In this document: positions 11,200-22,979 of the stretch, piece by piece | Numbering within the stretch: the first letter of the stretch is position 1 | How the letters are laid out: every line of letters starts with the position of its first letter | Source: Erythroxylum novogranatense | Taxonomy: Eukaryota > Streptophyta > Magnoliopsida > Malpighiales > Erythroxylaceae | DNA: 64,000 nt | NCBI GenBank assembly: GCA_029891385.1 | Contig: CM057233.1 | Coordinates: 30,238,540-30,302,539 of the forward strand | Reading direction: 5' to 3' | Program-made: the position numbers and the translations under genes | Notes under the pieces: model-generated | What the model saw: the letters and a program-made list of their open reading frames with translations, nothing else | What the model was told of the DNA's origin: nothing | Database searches by the model: none

Positions 11200-12430
11200 T
11201 AATTAAAAAAATGAACTTAAGATGTGTACCTTACTAACACCTTCATTCTTCGTTGTCTTCACCTCTTCGGGTTGTAGTAAACTACAATGACCAAAGGAGG
11301 ACGTCTCTAATGATATCCACACTTAAAGCAAAGCCTAAAACCTCTTAGGAAGAATGGTTAGAGAACACACAAAGTGCTAGCTTTGATGTATGTTCTTGAG
11401 AGAATAGTTTAGAGAATAAGTGTGTGTAAGATGAAATCTTCACATTTCTCACTAATTTTCTTACAATACTATACACGAAAATGAGTTAGTTTCTGTCAAA
11501 TTTTAGCCTCCTCTAACCCCCATCATGAATCGAGGAATAATGGGAATTAAGTGGCCATGAATGCCACTTAATTTGGCTTGAAACATTTGTTGGAAATTTG
11601 GAAACTTTCCAGGCTAACAGCTATGCAACACTTGCTTTCTTTCATTCCTTTGCAGCGCTTCTTACCACGATCATTTCGTGATATAATCCCAAAACATTCT
11701 CTAATATCTTAGATCACTATCCAAACCTATTTTACTCATTCTTCGCATCTCTAATGCGTGTGATCCATTAGTTCTCAGTTATGTTGGTTACTTGAATAAA
11801 CACTTAAATCAAGCAAGTCATGAGTGTTATCTAGCAACACATCATGACCTCAATTGATCTGAAAGTCAGTGGTTTGACTATGAACCCTTCCATAGACAAT
11901 GTTTCCATGCAATTCGTCCTTTCACCATTTAAATGCCACTTAGTTTAGAGCATAGTTAAAATGTCAACTCCCAATAGACTGATTACGCCACATTTGGCCT
12001 AAGTGATGTTAGTTCTTATTGCCAAGGATCATTACTCAATTTGATGTCACTGAAGACTATCTTCATGACATTTCCACCCTGACCAGAGATTTCTGAGTAA
12101 TGACTCCGACAAGAGGTCGTGGATATCATCTCCTTCTATCAGGAGCGGTGAATCCTTTATTGACTACTCAGTTACCTTCGAACACGTCAAGTTATACCCA
12201 ATCACGAAGCTATGAGCAACCTCTGAGAGACAATGAGGAATAGAGTCAAAGTACAAGATCAATATCCAAGTTATCCTTAAACACCTCAAGTCTAAGGATA
12301 TTTGCATCATTACTATGATGAGAAAGTTAAAATGTTAGACTTTTGAGTCGTATCATTTTATAATTTATGAGATGCATTTCATTCACATGCATAACATGAG
12401 CATATCCATACATGAATGTTGATTTAGAAA
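11200..12430 (-). repeat. LTR-like dispersed repeat, related to 25500-26300
   Basis: This gene-free block contains 'aaatctctggtcagggtggaa'-type sequence (read on the minus strand), which recurs in altered form on the plus strand near 26090-26140. Neighbouring phrases also match in the same order (for example minus 'atatccttagacttgaggt' with plus 'gatcctttaacttgagct' near 25890). The two blocks are therefore inverted copies of one repeat family, probably LTR or leader sequence. Ends were not resolved. Confidence 0.4.
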
Positions 12431-12559
12431 ATATTGCAAAGATAGTATATGTACTCATTGACATGTTCTAGGGTATGAAATGTTTAAAATGATGATGATT
12501 TGATTGTGTATTACTTATGTCTTGAATTTTGGTTTGATGAATTATAATTAGTAATTTGG

Positions 12560-12926
12560 AGTTAATTGTTACAATTGAAAATTTGATGAATTAAAATGTA
12601 CATTTAGTCTAGACAAAATGTCAAATGGTAAGATAAGTTGACACATGAAAAATTAGGATGAATAAGCCTATAAAATGAGTGGTTTTTGGCATAAAAAATT
12701 AAGTGACAAATGGCAGTAGTGATTGAGTGACAAATGACTTAGCCCTACAACAATCAACACATGTTCCTAGATCATCATAATTTAGAATTAAAAAATACTT
12801 TTCTTGATCAATCTCTCAACTCTTGCTTTGAAAATGTAGCTTAAACTTTTATGTCACACCATATATGACTTCTCATTCATCAGGGTCCTCCATTTCATAA
12901 CTTGTTTAGCAAGATACGAAGAAGCA
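12560..12926 (-). pseudogene. Copia element A: GAG-pre-integrase remnant
   Basis: Minus-strand pieces such as RVERLIKKSIF and YDDLGTCVDC resemble the GAG_pre-integrase region of Copia polyproteins ('RMERLIKEGIL ... DFGTCVDCIKGK'). This is downstream of the gag and protease remnants at 14280-15345 on the same strand, separated from them by the solo LTR 12932-14166. It is therefore the continuation of one interrupted element. Many stops; inactive. Confidence 0.5.
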
Positions 12927-12931
12927 TATAT

Positions 12932-14166
12932 TGATGATGTGGATATTTGCTAATCATATTAATGATTTTTGTTGACTTTTTGGGTACATATTCATGTGGG
13001 GAAGACGGAATTTACTTAGTTCTATATATTTTGGGCAGGAAATGACAATCGGGCCAAACCAGAGATATTTTGGGCTGACTTCAGATTTTTACGCAGTAAG
13101 CCATGCCCACGGCTAAGGTCGTGCATAGCAGACACCTGATACAGAATTAGAGACGTGATTGGACTCCTAAGTGGGATATTTTTCAGATTTGGAAAGGGAT
13201 ATCTTTGGGGATTAAGGGGAGAAGTTAGGGGCACCAATCAGAAGGCTATCTCTTTCCTACAAGGAGAAGGACTAGGGGAATATAAAAGGAGGACAGCAGG
13301 AAGCTTAAATCATCGAGAGTTTTTTTTCTTTAGAGCTTACAACAAACTCCTCACTTCATCTTAGGCATGTTTTGTATAGCCATGAGTGGCTAATCCTTCT
13401 CTAGTCTAGCAAGGGTTGATCAAGTTCAAGTTCATATGTGTTGAGATATCTACACTTAATTGTTATCCTTGGATTTCTGCAGTATTTATTCATTCTCTGT
13501 TTTATTCATATTATTATTATCTTGTTGATTGATGCAATAAGAGCTCGTTGTGCAATTGATAGGGTCGTAATTAGCCAATTAAGGTTTCTAGATCCGTAAT
13601 TGTCTAGTTAATTTTGATAACAGTGGCAGGTAATATAATTTCCAAGTTATATTATGAGGGTGAATAATCTGATTTAAACAGTCACGCTTGTTAATCTTGT
13701 TGGTCAGGGTTAGGTCTTTCTAGTTCTTAAAGCTATTAACGAATTAAATCCTAGGCGCGTGTCGGGGTTGTTCGTCAATAAGGGGTTAGTTAGAATGTCC
13801 GGCTAATCTAAAATTAAGGAAAGATGAGATTATTAGAAGCGTTTCAATAATCATAACTAATCTATTGTGGGATCCGGATTTATTCTTTGTTTCAATGATC
13901 AACCATATAACTTGAACGAGATTACCTTGTTAGATGCCATTAATCTGATTTCTTCTCAATTTAAATTTATTTGTTTTTCATTTATTAAATTCAGTATTTT
14001 CATTCATCAATTACAACCCCCTTTTATTTCTCGTTCTTGATTCTCTGGTTTTCAAAAGGATTTATTAATCTCCAGTCTCTGTGGATACGACTCTACTCAC
14101 TCTAGCTACAATTTAATTGATTTTTTCAAGAGTAGATTTTATTTTTGGTGGATTCGACACCCATCA
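12932..14166 (+). mobile_element. Solo LTR, 1235 bp, with perfect 5-bp TSD
   Basis: It starts TGATGATGTGG, ends GACACCCATCA (terminal TGATG/CATCA inverted repeat) and is flanked by TATAT on both sides (12927-12931 and 14167-14171). A TATA-like GAATATAAAAGGAGG at about 13278-13293 and a run of LTR-type sequence follow. The end, with CTCTGTGGATACGACTCT ... TTTGGTGGATTCGACACCC, is the phrase typical of Ty3 Athila/Tat-group LTR ends, so family assignment leans that way. There is no internal coding domain and no partner LTR. It splits Copia element A. Confidence 0.85.
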
Positions 14167-14279
14167 TATATCTAAGTCAGGGTAAGACACATTATATACA
14201 AACCATATGACAAGAAAGTTGTATCATTATGTTTTGCATTAAACAACAACTTTACAACAGAAGCATTAAATACAAAACA

Positions 14280-15345
14280 TTAACCCTCTTTGTCCAAAAT
14301 TGACCCAAAGATCACATATAAAATGTGTAATGTAAAACCTAAATGAACCTTACAACAAGGTTCAGTTGATACATTCTGCATAGATATTACTTTTACTTCA
14401 TTGCTATAAACCATCAGTTTTTCCTTCCCTTTATTTTTCTTTATCCTGGATATGAACCCCTGCATCATAAAAGCACCTTGATCAGATGCTCCACTACATA
14501 GCCACCAAATATTTAATGCGACTGTCACAAATTAGATTCATAAATTAATAAGCCGAGGAGAACCTGATGGTCACAATCTTTCCTTCTGGGCCTTATACTT
14601 TTGGCTTCTTTATGTCCCTTGGACCCTTACCAACACTAGTTTGACCAGCATCAACATGTGGAGAAGATTTGAACTTTCTACCTTTGAACTTAACAGGCTT
14701 CATCTTTACCTTCCTTTTAGTTGCTTTGAGGGCTATAGGAGTAGGAAACTTGAGTTTCTCCTCCTTAGCAACACAATGGGCTATTAAAGTGTTGAAGTCC
14801 TATTTCTCAACCAGAGAGTAATATGTCATCACTAGATTACTAAACTCTGGAGAGAGTGTGTTCAGAGTTTGGTGAACAATGAAGACATTAGGGAGAGGAA
14901 TGTTTAGCATCTTCAATCTACTGTGAAGATGAATCATTCTTGATATGTACTCCATTACTCTACCTTCTCCTGTATACCTCCTAGAGAATAATTCTGTCAT
15001 CAAGGCAATTATCTCAATATTAGGTGAGAGTGTGTACCTTTGGAAGACATTTCTAAGAAATTCCTTCGCTATGTCTATGTTTGAAAGTCCAAGAAGTAAA
15101 TAGTTAGGTATGGATCTGTTAATAGTCATGTGACATAATCTGTTATATCGATCCCAGGCTTTATAGGCTGCTTTATGAGCTCTCGAGCTCATTGATGTAG
15201 GTGGAGATGGCCTATTCGTCTGTATGGCAATATCAACCTCAGCTATCTCCATAACATTTAATACATACTCCATCCACTTTTTTGTATTGAAACCGATCAG
15301 GGTTTCAATGGTGACACTGATTTTGTTGACAAAAAAGGTGATTGT
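14280..15345 (-). pseudogene. Copia element A: gag (UBN2) and protease remnant
   Basis: The minus strand from about 15345 reads a Copia gag: GFNTKKWMEYVLNVMEI, then AYKAWDRYNRLCHMTINRSI, ELFSRRYTGEGRVMEYISRM, LHSRLKMLNIPLPNVFIVH and LNTLSPEFSNLVMTYY, the usual order of the UBN2 domain. After a stop there is a Lys-rich linker, and then WWLCSGAS at about 14520-14497, where the catalytic Asp of the D-S-G-A protease motif is Cys. It is followed by MQGFISR and KNKGKEKL as in Copia proteases. Frameshifts and the lost aspartate show inactivity. Confidence 0.75.
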
Positions 15346-16832
15346 AAAATAATATTGATTAGATCAACACAAATGTAGGACAACAACGATACTCAAAGCC
15401 ATTAAACATTATCTTTTCTGAGAATCTGTTCACACATATTATGAAACATCTGTAAGCTGAATACATAATATATGCAACTAGACCTCCACATAAAAGCGAT
15501 CAGAGTACAAACCATTAACTCTCACGACACTACGACCTGTGGGTGAATAGATCATTCAAGCAACGACTTTCCTCTATCCAATGCCTTTATGCACATCTCA
15601 AAATCTCATGTAAGACCAACACTTGTGGGCAGAATAACTAAACATGAAACCAGATACATCCCCTAACGTGTAAGTAAAACAATTCAAAATACTGACTCGA
15701 AAGGCCACTGTGGTGGCTACATCCTCATCAACACTTAAAAAGTCCACAAACACAAGGGATACATCTTTATGTTATCCTTACATTCTTTATGGGCTTATGG
15801 TATTTGACAATATAACATCAATAAATGCAAAAACTCAAATGCACAGTCTCATTGTCACACACTCGTGCTGAAGACAATATCTGAAAACTTTATTTGAGAC
15901 TTTTGTAATAGAAAAATCTCGGTAGAGCGACTATCGTGCATCACCAGACACTGAATCGATCACCTGAGACACAAGAACCTCATGTATCTCCCTTATGGCA
16001 AGTTCATTGCACAAAATTTCACTCAAAAATAGCTTCAGCATGTCTCAATTCTTTTTCCAAGTAACTATCATGCGATCCCGAACACTGAACGTGAGACTCG
16101 AAACACAAAAACTTGAATTATCTCCCTCATGTGATGTCTTAAGCATGTAAATTCACTCGATATTGGATTCAGAACGCCTTAATGCCTTTTCCTGAAGTTA
16201 AACTTTAATTTATTACTAATGTAATAAATCTAGAAAAATGAAAATTTTCACTTTATAAATTTCTCAGACCTAGAAACTAACCCATAACACCCCTGGGCAC
16301 TCTTACTGGAAATCTGAAATTTTTGTGTTTTTTAAATTACCGTAATTGCTAACGTCAGCACTGTGTCAGCGCTAGTGCTAGCTACGAGTGGAGAGCACGC
16401 CACCTAACAACGCCCCTCAACAGTGTTCGACGCATGCGTTACACGCGTCAAACACGTACCCACGTGCTATTATCGGCTAGCGAGTGTGTTGCATGTGCAA
16501 CATGTGGCGTGACACTGTCCACCCACATGTTGACCACATGTCTAACTCATGCGTATGGCCCCACGAGCAGTACTGTTCACCTGTCGAGAGCGTTTGACAC
16601 ACGCGCCGGACGTCTCCATTGCCTTCACCAAAAATTGATAATTTTTGGCAAGTTTCGGGTCGATTTTTCTAGCTTCTAGGCTCCTTTTCACCTCGTTTCT
16701 CAAGGCTAAACATATATATATATACTACTTTCATGTAATATAAAGCAAGAAAAAATCTAGAAATAGAAGTTAAATCTCTGAAAACCTTATGGAGAAAAAA
16801 ATCTTCATTTTTATCCACCAGATCACGTCACC
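15346..16832 (-). other. Copia element A: untranslated leader region
   Basis: No coding sequence is seen between the gag start and the primer-binding site. It holds a CG-richer patch (16340-16640) with many CAC/GTG-containing words. An open frame on the plus strand at 16434-16679 is in this patch and has no recognisable domain. Its length (about 1.5 kb) is long for a Copia leader, so an unrecognised insertion may be included. Confidence 0.35.
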
Positions 16833-16844
16833 GCTCTGAGACCA
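16833..16844 (-). other. Copia element A: primer-binding site (tRNA-iMet type)
   Basis: On the minus strand TGGTCTCAGAGC matches the usual plant Copia primer-binding site TGGTATCAGAGC at 11 of 12 positions. It lies 2 bp inside the predicted LTR end (plus strand TGTAATAC from 16847), the normal spacing. Confidence 0.7.
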
Positions 16845-16846
16845 CG

Positions 16847-17439
16847 TGTAATACATAACGGTACCTTAGTTACATATCTCGGATCGAACATGGAAGGGCA
16901 AGAAATGAAGAAATGCAAAAAAATGCCCAATTTCAATTCTACAACTTCAAACGAGCTTTTCGAAATCAAAACAAGAACGAATCCACCGCCGCCTTCATGA
17001 AAACTGCTCTCCAGGACGTGATAAGTTCTTTATACAATTTTCTCAAAACCTAAACTCTCGTAACGAAGTCAAAGAATCCCTATGCTTATGATTGATATAA
17101 GCAACTGCAAGAGACCTTAACCTTTATATATAGTTTTCATATCGGACTTCCCCATTATAAGCCCGATATGGGCTTAGTCTACACTGATTGGGATCTACTT
17201 TTTATTCAGACTTTGACTTATTAATTTAGATTATTTATTGGGTCATTTTATTATCTTTATCTTGATTAAATTACATAATTTAACCGATAAATTATTTAAA
17301 AGCTGAAAAATGCAATTGAATATTTTCCAACTCTATGAGAAATTACAAAAAAATCTAACAAGCACGACTAATTTAGAAGTGGTATTTCATAATGAAAATG
17401 TTTGTAATTTGAATTCTAAGTCAATGCGTGAATGTAACA
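16847..17439 (-). repeat. Copia element A: 5' LTR (outer end tentative)
   Basis: The LTR begins next to the primer-binding site (TGTAATACATAACGG on the plus strand, so ends ...GTATTACA in element orientation). A TATA box (CTATATATAAAGG, minus strand) lies at about 17125-17137, followed in element orientation by a leader. The outer boundary at 17439 (minus strand TGTTACATTC) is a best guess from the TG start. No target-site duplication or second LTR was found. Confidence 0.45.
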
Positions 17440-18116
17440 GGGTATAAAAAGAATAGGATCATATATGAATCATCCATTCCAAAAAAAAGAATAGATTGTA
17501 ACATAAAAGATTAAATGATTTGGTCTTTGTTTGATGCAATTTAAAGCCTCAAGAAAGGTATCTTATTATCATTACTAAGTTGAATATAATTTTTGTAAGT
17601 TATTAAAAATTTTATTTTATTTATTTATTAAGACTCTTAATAGAGCAAGTAGTTTCGTAAATCTATTTTGCTTTTAACCATATCGATCTTTTAATGAATT
17701 GGGTTTTTGAGGAACTGAGTTTAATAGATGAGAATGATTTAGAAGATAATCTTAGATGAGAAGTATTGACATATCATTTGGTGCAATGAATTTAAATAAT
17801 AGTGACAATGAAGTTCCTTTTAATAATAAGGATTTTACACCAAATAAGAACTGAGACTAATGCAATTTAAGTAGATATTTGATTGAATAAAGCTTCAGGA
17901 TTTCACTTTTTCTCTTTTTTTAATTTCACTTATATTTGATGCATATATAATGTACATATAGAACTTTTAATTGTAAATATTTTTGTTTCATATTTCGCTT
18001 TTGATTAGCTGTATTCCTTGGCACGAACTCTTGTTGTAATATTTATAGGCTCATGGAACTTTATTATTCTTTTTATTTGATGATGCTTCGTTAAATGTGC
18101 AATTTTACTAAAGAGA
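17440..18116. other. AT-rich DNA, nothing recognised
   Basis: No open frame with a domain, RNA gene or repeat structure was recognised. The base composition is strongly AT-rich. Confidence 0.4.
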
Positions 18117-18420
18117 TAAGATAAAGAATGTAATAGTAAAAGACAAATTAAGGATGACTAATATTGATGGAAAATTAAAAGAGACAAGGCTTAGTTAGTT
18201 CGAATATGTTAAGAGGAAACCTACTGAAGCTTTAGTGAGAAGATGCGAAAAGACTACACTTAAGGACTATAAGACAAAAAAAAAGAAGGCCTAAGAAGAA
18301 CTAGGAGAAGATGATCAGGAATGATATAGCTATATTAAAACTTACTGAAATGTGCTCCTTAATAGAAAACTTTGGCGGACTAAAATACGAGTAAAAGATC
18401 TCACATAAAGAGATTCTTCT
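18117..18420 (+). pseudogene. RTE-type LINE, C-terminal end
   Basis: The plus strand reads, with one or two frame changes, KDKLRMTNIDGKLKETRLS-FEYVKRKP, VRRCEKTT and later NRKLWRTKIRVKDLT. This mirrors the conserved end of plant RTE-clade reverse transcriptase proteins (K-M-R-E-x-R-L-R-W-F-G-H-V-x-R-R-P ... W-R-x-R-I-H-V-A-D-P). Only this tail is present, as expected of a 5'-truncated insertion. Confidence 0.75.
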
Positions 18421-18539
18421 CTTTCTCATAGACTTTTAAATATTTTATTTTGAGTATTATGTCCTGTATTTAGCTCAAATATTTAATATGTAGTATTTTC
18501 TTATGAGTTATTTAGCCTAAACATTTCCTTACCTAGCCT

Positions 18540-19090
18540 AAACATTTTCTTGCAATAACTTGTTTATTTATTTGTATTCTTTCTTGTTTGTATATTTATT
18601 TTCATATTTTATCTTTTATTTTTATTTTAGCTTGTTCTATATTTATTGTATTATTTATTTATATATTTTTGTTTGTACTTATTTATTTATAGTTATTATC
18701 CTTTATGCTTATGCTTATGTTTACGTTTATTTTATGTTTATTTATGTTTATTATTTGTATTACTTTTATTATTTCAGTATGTATCGTTTTATTATTTTAT
18801 TTCTTTCTTATATGTATTTCTTTTTTATATGGATCTATCGTAAACAACCTCTCTATCCATTAAAAATAAGGCTACGTATTTCTAAAACTCCTCATACCCT
18901 TCCTCTGTGAAATATTTACTAGAATAATGTTATTATTGTCGTTATTATTTATTATATTTTAATTACTTTATATCATCCTTAATATATACATACATACATA
19001 TATAGATATATATAAAACAATCTTTTTTATATAATATTACATAGTATTAACTTGTACTGTATAATATTGTACTGCCGATATTTATAACAT
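18540..19090. repeat. TTTA-rich low-complexity tract
   Basis: The sequence is dominated by TTTATTTA, TTTATG and TATATA words. The open frames at 18560-18910 and 18646-18843 translate to Tyr/Phe-rich low-complexity strings and are not regarded as genes. (ATAC)n/(ATAT)n-like words appear at about 18980-19010. Confidence 0.6.
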
Positions 19091-19499
19091 TAATACAAAG
19101 ACAAAATAGGACAGGAAAGAAAAGGAAAATCCCATGTTCCCGCGCACAATGGTCATAGTTGAACCTGTTCCGGCCGTTGCTTTACACAGTCCCTCGCAGA
19201 AACGTAGGTCCCGATTTCAAGAGAAGAGGATGACACATATGTCTATTATCTTATGAGGACCATGACACTTTTTGTATTATTATATCCACCTCCTAACAAT
19301 CCTTGTCAGATAATCAAATTCAAATTCCTGACAACAAAATTTCAACCATTCCTTGAACATACAGGGACCACACAACCCCTCTTTACAGCTGTCCACATAA
19401 CATAACATAAAACCCCTCCCTCTCTTCCCTTCTTTTCATCAGACCTCATGCGATGCGATACCGCTCCCAGAAAGTATACCTCAAAAATACCATCTTTTC

Positions 19500-19690
19500 G
19501 GACCCGCGAGTGTTGTGGTGGAGTGGCTGAGGCTCCTCCTCCCTTAACCAAGATCTCGGTTTTGAGTCTTAAGCATGGAGATGCACTCATGAGGAAGAGC
19601 TTTGCCGCCTATATGGTCCTACCTGGCTCGAATCCGGATTAGTCGGCTGTCCATGTGACGTCGGATACCGGATGTTGGTAATCTGAAATG
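19500..19690 (+). mobile_element. tRNA-derived SINE
   Basis: A pol III A box (TGGTGGAGTGGC, 19516-19527) and a degenerate B box (CGGTTTTGAGTC, about 19557-19568) are spaced as in a tRNA. The body phrase GGCTCGAATCCGGATTAGTCGG (given here in parts: GGCTCGAATCC then GGATTAGTCGG, 19624-19645) and the ending GGATACCGGATG are hallmarks of a widespread plant SINE. It lies 0.5 kb beyond the 3' end of the receptor kinase CDS, opposite in orientation. A flanking duplication was not identified. Confidence 0.75.
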
Positions 19691-20211
19691 GCCTGAACTT
19701 GAATCCCATATGGAACTGTATTCAAAAATAAATTGTAGAGACAACAAGGTCTATGATTACATTACTACGAGGTTAAAGACTCCTCCTGTTTCAGTTATAA
19801 TATCCTTATCATGGGAGATTTCACGTGGAAGAGGACAAGCTTGGCTTTTATTTAAATCTCAGCTTTTGTCCTAGCCAACAAAAAAGATACTTTGACAGGC
19901 AAGGCATGGGGAGAAAATTTAAAAAATTGCAACCAAATTTAAAAAGGCAACTTAAAACATCTCAATCTGAACAGATCAAATGTTGCATCAAAGCCAAAAG
20001 CTAAAGTTGAAGGCAAAGGTAATAATTACAACCACCACCGTCCACCCAACTACGACTGATGAACAGATGCCCACCTCACGAGTATTTGATTAAAGAAAGC
20101 TAATACAAGGGTAAAGAAAAGAGAAAAATGGAAAGAAGAAGAGGCTGACAGAGAGAGATGAAAGGAATGAGATGTTAATTGCGGGCATAAAACAAAGCCT
20201 TCTACAAATGG
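19691..20211 (-). other. 3' flank and likely 3' UTR of the receptor kinase
   Basis: No coding sequence. On the minus strand, AAATAAAAGCC-type sequence at about 19843-19855 could serve as the polyadenylation signal, giving a 3' UTR of some 350 bases. This is inferred only from position and composition. Confidence 0.35.
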
Positions 20212-22677
20212 TCACCGAGAAGAGTCGTCATCTATAATATTGAGAACCTCAGGTTGTGGGTCTCGACGGCTGGATTGGCAGAGTTCCTCAATCCTCCTTG
20301 TTACATGGGACATTGAAGGACGAGTATCCGGGTACTGGGCTGCACAATCTATTCCTAGCTGCAAGAGTTGAACCATCTCTTCCTCCACATTCTGGTAACG
20401 GAGCAGCTCTAGATCAAATACTTCCGACGTCCATTCCTCCCTAACTATGGACTGCACCCATCTGGGGAGATCAACACCCTCCTCGTTCAAAAGGGCATGT
20501 GTCGGAGCCTTCCCCGTCAGCAGCTCCAACAGCAACACCCCAAAGCTGTAGACATCAGCCTTCTGAGAAACTTTGCGAGGGTCAGTAACCTCTGGCGCAC
20601 GGTAGCCAGTGGCTCTGTTGGGAGAGGAGGAAGGACCAACAATCTGGGCAAGCCCAAAATCAGAAACACGGGCATCATAATACTGAGTCAGTAGGACATT
20701 GGAGGATTTGATGTTTCCATGGGATATATTGGGACCTTGAGAATGTAGGTATTGAATGCCTCGAGCAGCTCCTAGGGCAATGCCAGACCTTATTTCCCAG
20801 TTCAAGGGCGTCCTACCAGCTCCTTTGTTGCCTATGATTAAATATAATGTGATCAGTCACTGTAATAAGTTCCACTCTTATCATCTTTTACTGGTTCTTT
20901 TACACAAACATTATTATTAAGTTCAGTTGCTTCTCCTATCATCCCTAATTTCAGATTGGCCCAGCAAAAGAGGACATATAACAAGGATTCATGTGGCAAA
21001 CCATGTCCAACTTGTTCAAAGAAGATTGCAACTATCTCTCTTAACTGACAGGAATATTCTAACTACCAATTTAATAGACAGAAACTATCAGCATTAACAC
21101 TAAGGAACTCCTATCGCAGATGCAGGGACATTCGTAAGTTATCATCATCCTTGCAGATGGATTTAGTTGAGAAGGATCTTTTGTCAAAAGAACAAGCAAA
21201 GAATACATAAATCACCCTTTATAATTGTATAATTATCTAGAAATAATCTAATCAGAAAACACTTACAATCATTCATCAAAACGTAAATCCTAAAAAGCAC
21301 AGAATTATGTGAACCAAAAGTCAAAAGTCAGAAGTACTCACCGTGCAGAAGTGCAGATAAGCTGCCCGTGGGCATGTAATCATAAACAAGAAGCTTTTCA
21401 TCCCTGCTATAATAGTAAGCCCTTAAAGGTACCAGATTTTCTTGATCCATGGCTCCCACCATCTCAATCTTCTCCTTGAATTCGCTCTCTGAAACAGTTA
21501 CATCCCTCAACCTTTTCACAGCCACCACAGTTCCAATCTCCAATACTGCTTTATACGCGGTTCCAAATGTTCCTTTCCCCAAAACCTCTGCAGAGGCCCT
21601 CAACAAGTCCTCCAAGTCAAAAACCTTCGAAGCTTTGCCAAAAAAGACAAGCTTTTTGGCCCCAGCACCGTTCAACTCACCTCCTTTACCATTACCAACC
21701 ATTGCGGCGGCAGCCGCAGCAGCGACTGAGAAGCCATTGCCAGTCCCAAGACCATTACCTACATCTGCCATTGTCTTCTCTCCTGGAATCTCCAGTTCAT
21801 GTTGCTTAATAGATGCTATGTCCATCGATCTTGACTTTTGGCTACTCTTCTTTCTGCACAAGAACATCAACACCAAAACAATCAAGAAGAAGCCCAGTAC
21901 AGATCCAATTACTATTCCTGCTATAGCCCCACCAGACAACTTCTTTTTCTTTCCTTGGTTCACAATCCTTGGTGTACTAGGCACCACCACAGCCCCACTG
22001 CCACTAGAACCAGCACATGCATCCAAAGGTTGCCCACATAGAGAATTACCCAGAAAAGAAGTAGATTCAAAGCTCTGCAATCTCTCAGGTATAGAGCCAT
22101 TCAGCAAATTATTAGACACATTAAATTGCTCCAGCTTTTCCAACTTCAAATCCGGAACAGAGCCAGATAACTGATTGTTCTCAAGAAACAAAGTCCTTAA
22201 CCTCGTGAAATTATTAAAACTCTCAGAGATGCCACCTGTGAAGTTGTTTTCACCAAGATTAAGCCGCACAAGACTCTGAATACTGAACAAAAAATCCGGG
22301 ATCTCACCCGACAGAATATTTCCCTGCAAGTAGAGGTTGCGGAGGCTAGTGCAGGCAGCGAGATCTGAAGGTAGCTGACCCGTAAGAGCATTCAGTCTAA
22401 GGCTCAAGGTTCTGAGCTTGGTGAGGTTAGAGAACACTCCAGTCGGAAGCTGACCAGTGAGAGATACTCCGGGAAGACGGAGCACGGCAACACGGTTCTG
22501 TTCACAACGTACACCTGCCCAAGAGCAAGGAGTGGACTGAGTGACATTCCAGCGAAAAGTCCGGCCACCGAGGGCAGACCTGAGAGAAAGGAGAGCTTGG
22601 CGGTCGGCGGCAAGATCTGACAAAGAATGCGGAACACAAAGAACTAAGACAAAACAGAAAAAGATGAAGTTGTGCAT
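20212..22677 (-). CDS. RKL1: LRR-III receptor-like pseudokinase (RKL1/RLK902 type)
   Basis: Two exons, 22677-21342 and 20831-20212, separated by a GT-AG intron (donor G|GTGAGT, acceptor CATAG|GC, phase 1), encode 651 aa. Order: signal peptide (1-20); LRR N-terminal cap with CSWAGVRC (51-58); about five LRRs (65-205); CGQPLDAC; one transmembrane helix (about 248-274) followed by RKK; Gly/Ala-rich juxtamembrane stretch with a poly-Ala run; kinase-like domain from about 352. The Gly loop GKGTFGTAYK and VAVK lysine (about 388) are intact, and DFG is present (503-505), but the catalytic HRD is HGN (about 483-485), as in 'probable inactive receptor kinases' At1g48480 and At3g17840. It probably acts at the plasma membrane by scaffolding rather than catalysis (family inference). 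Length and exon structure are usual for the family; the start has no in-frame rival. Confidence 0.95.
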
Positions 22678-22970
22678 GGCTGCTTAGCTTGTTCTATCCT
22701 TCTAGGTAGTGAAAGATAGAAGATGATAAGGTCGCTGGGGGTTAAGGAAGAGGCATCGGCATCGCCGTCTGAATGAAGGAAGAAGTCTGTCTCTCACACT
22801 GAATGACAGAGAGACATAAGTGCAGTGTTAAAAAGGAGTTGGAAAGAGACAGAAAAAGTAAAGATGAGAGAGGAGGAGAAGTGTGGGGGTTAAGAGTTAA
22901 GAGCAGTGCCAGCAGCGTTGAATTAACCCAGATTCTCTCTCAAATTTTAATATATTTTATTTTATTTCAT
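22678..22970 (-). promoter_or_regulatory. 5' UTR and promoter of the receptor kinase
   Basis: On the minus strand, a TATA-like AATATATTAAAA at about 22945-22957 is followed by a long pyrimidine-rich leader (CTCTCTCATC, CTGTCTCTTTCC, CTTCTTCCTTC) down to the ATG at 22677. CT-rich leaders are common in plant genes of this kind. The transcription start is not determinable here. Confidence 0.45.
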
Positions 22971-22979
22971 AAATTTCAG

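Noticed and set aside
18560..18910. 116-aa Tyr/Phe-rich frame that looks like a membrane protein
   Set aside because: It comes from TTTA-type low complexity; no start context, homologue or gene structure.
19448..19642. 64-aa plus-strand frame and an antisense 82-aa frame
   Set aside because: Both coincide with the tRNA-derived SINE.
21449..22174. 241-aa open frame on the plus strand
   Set aside because: It is antisense to exon 1 of the receptor kinase, with no domain; the minus-strand gene explains the sequence.
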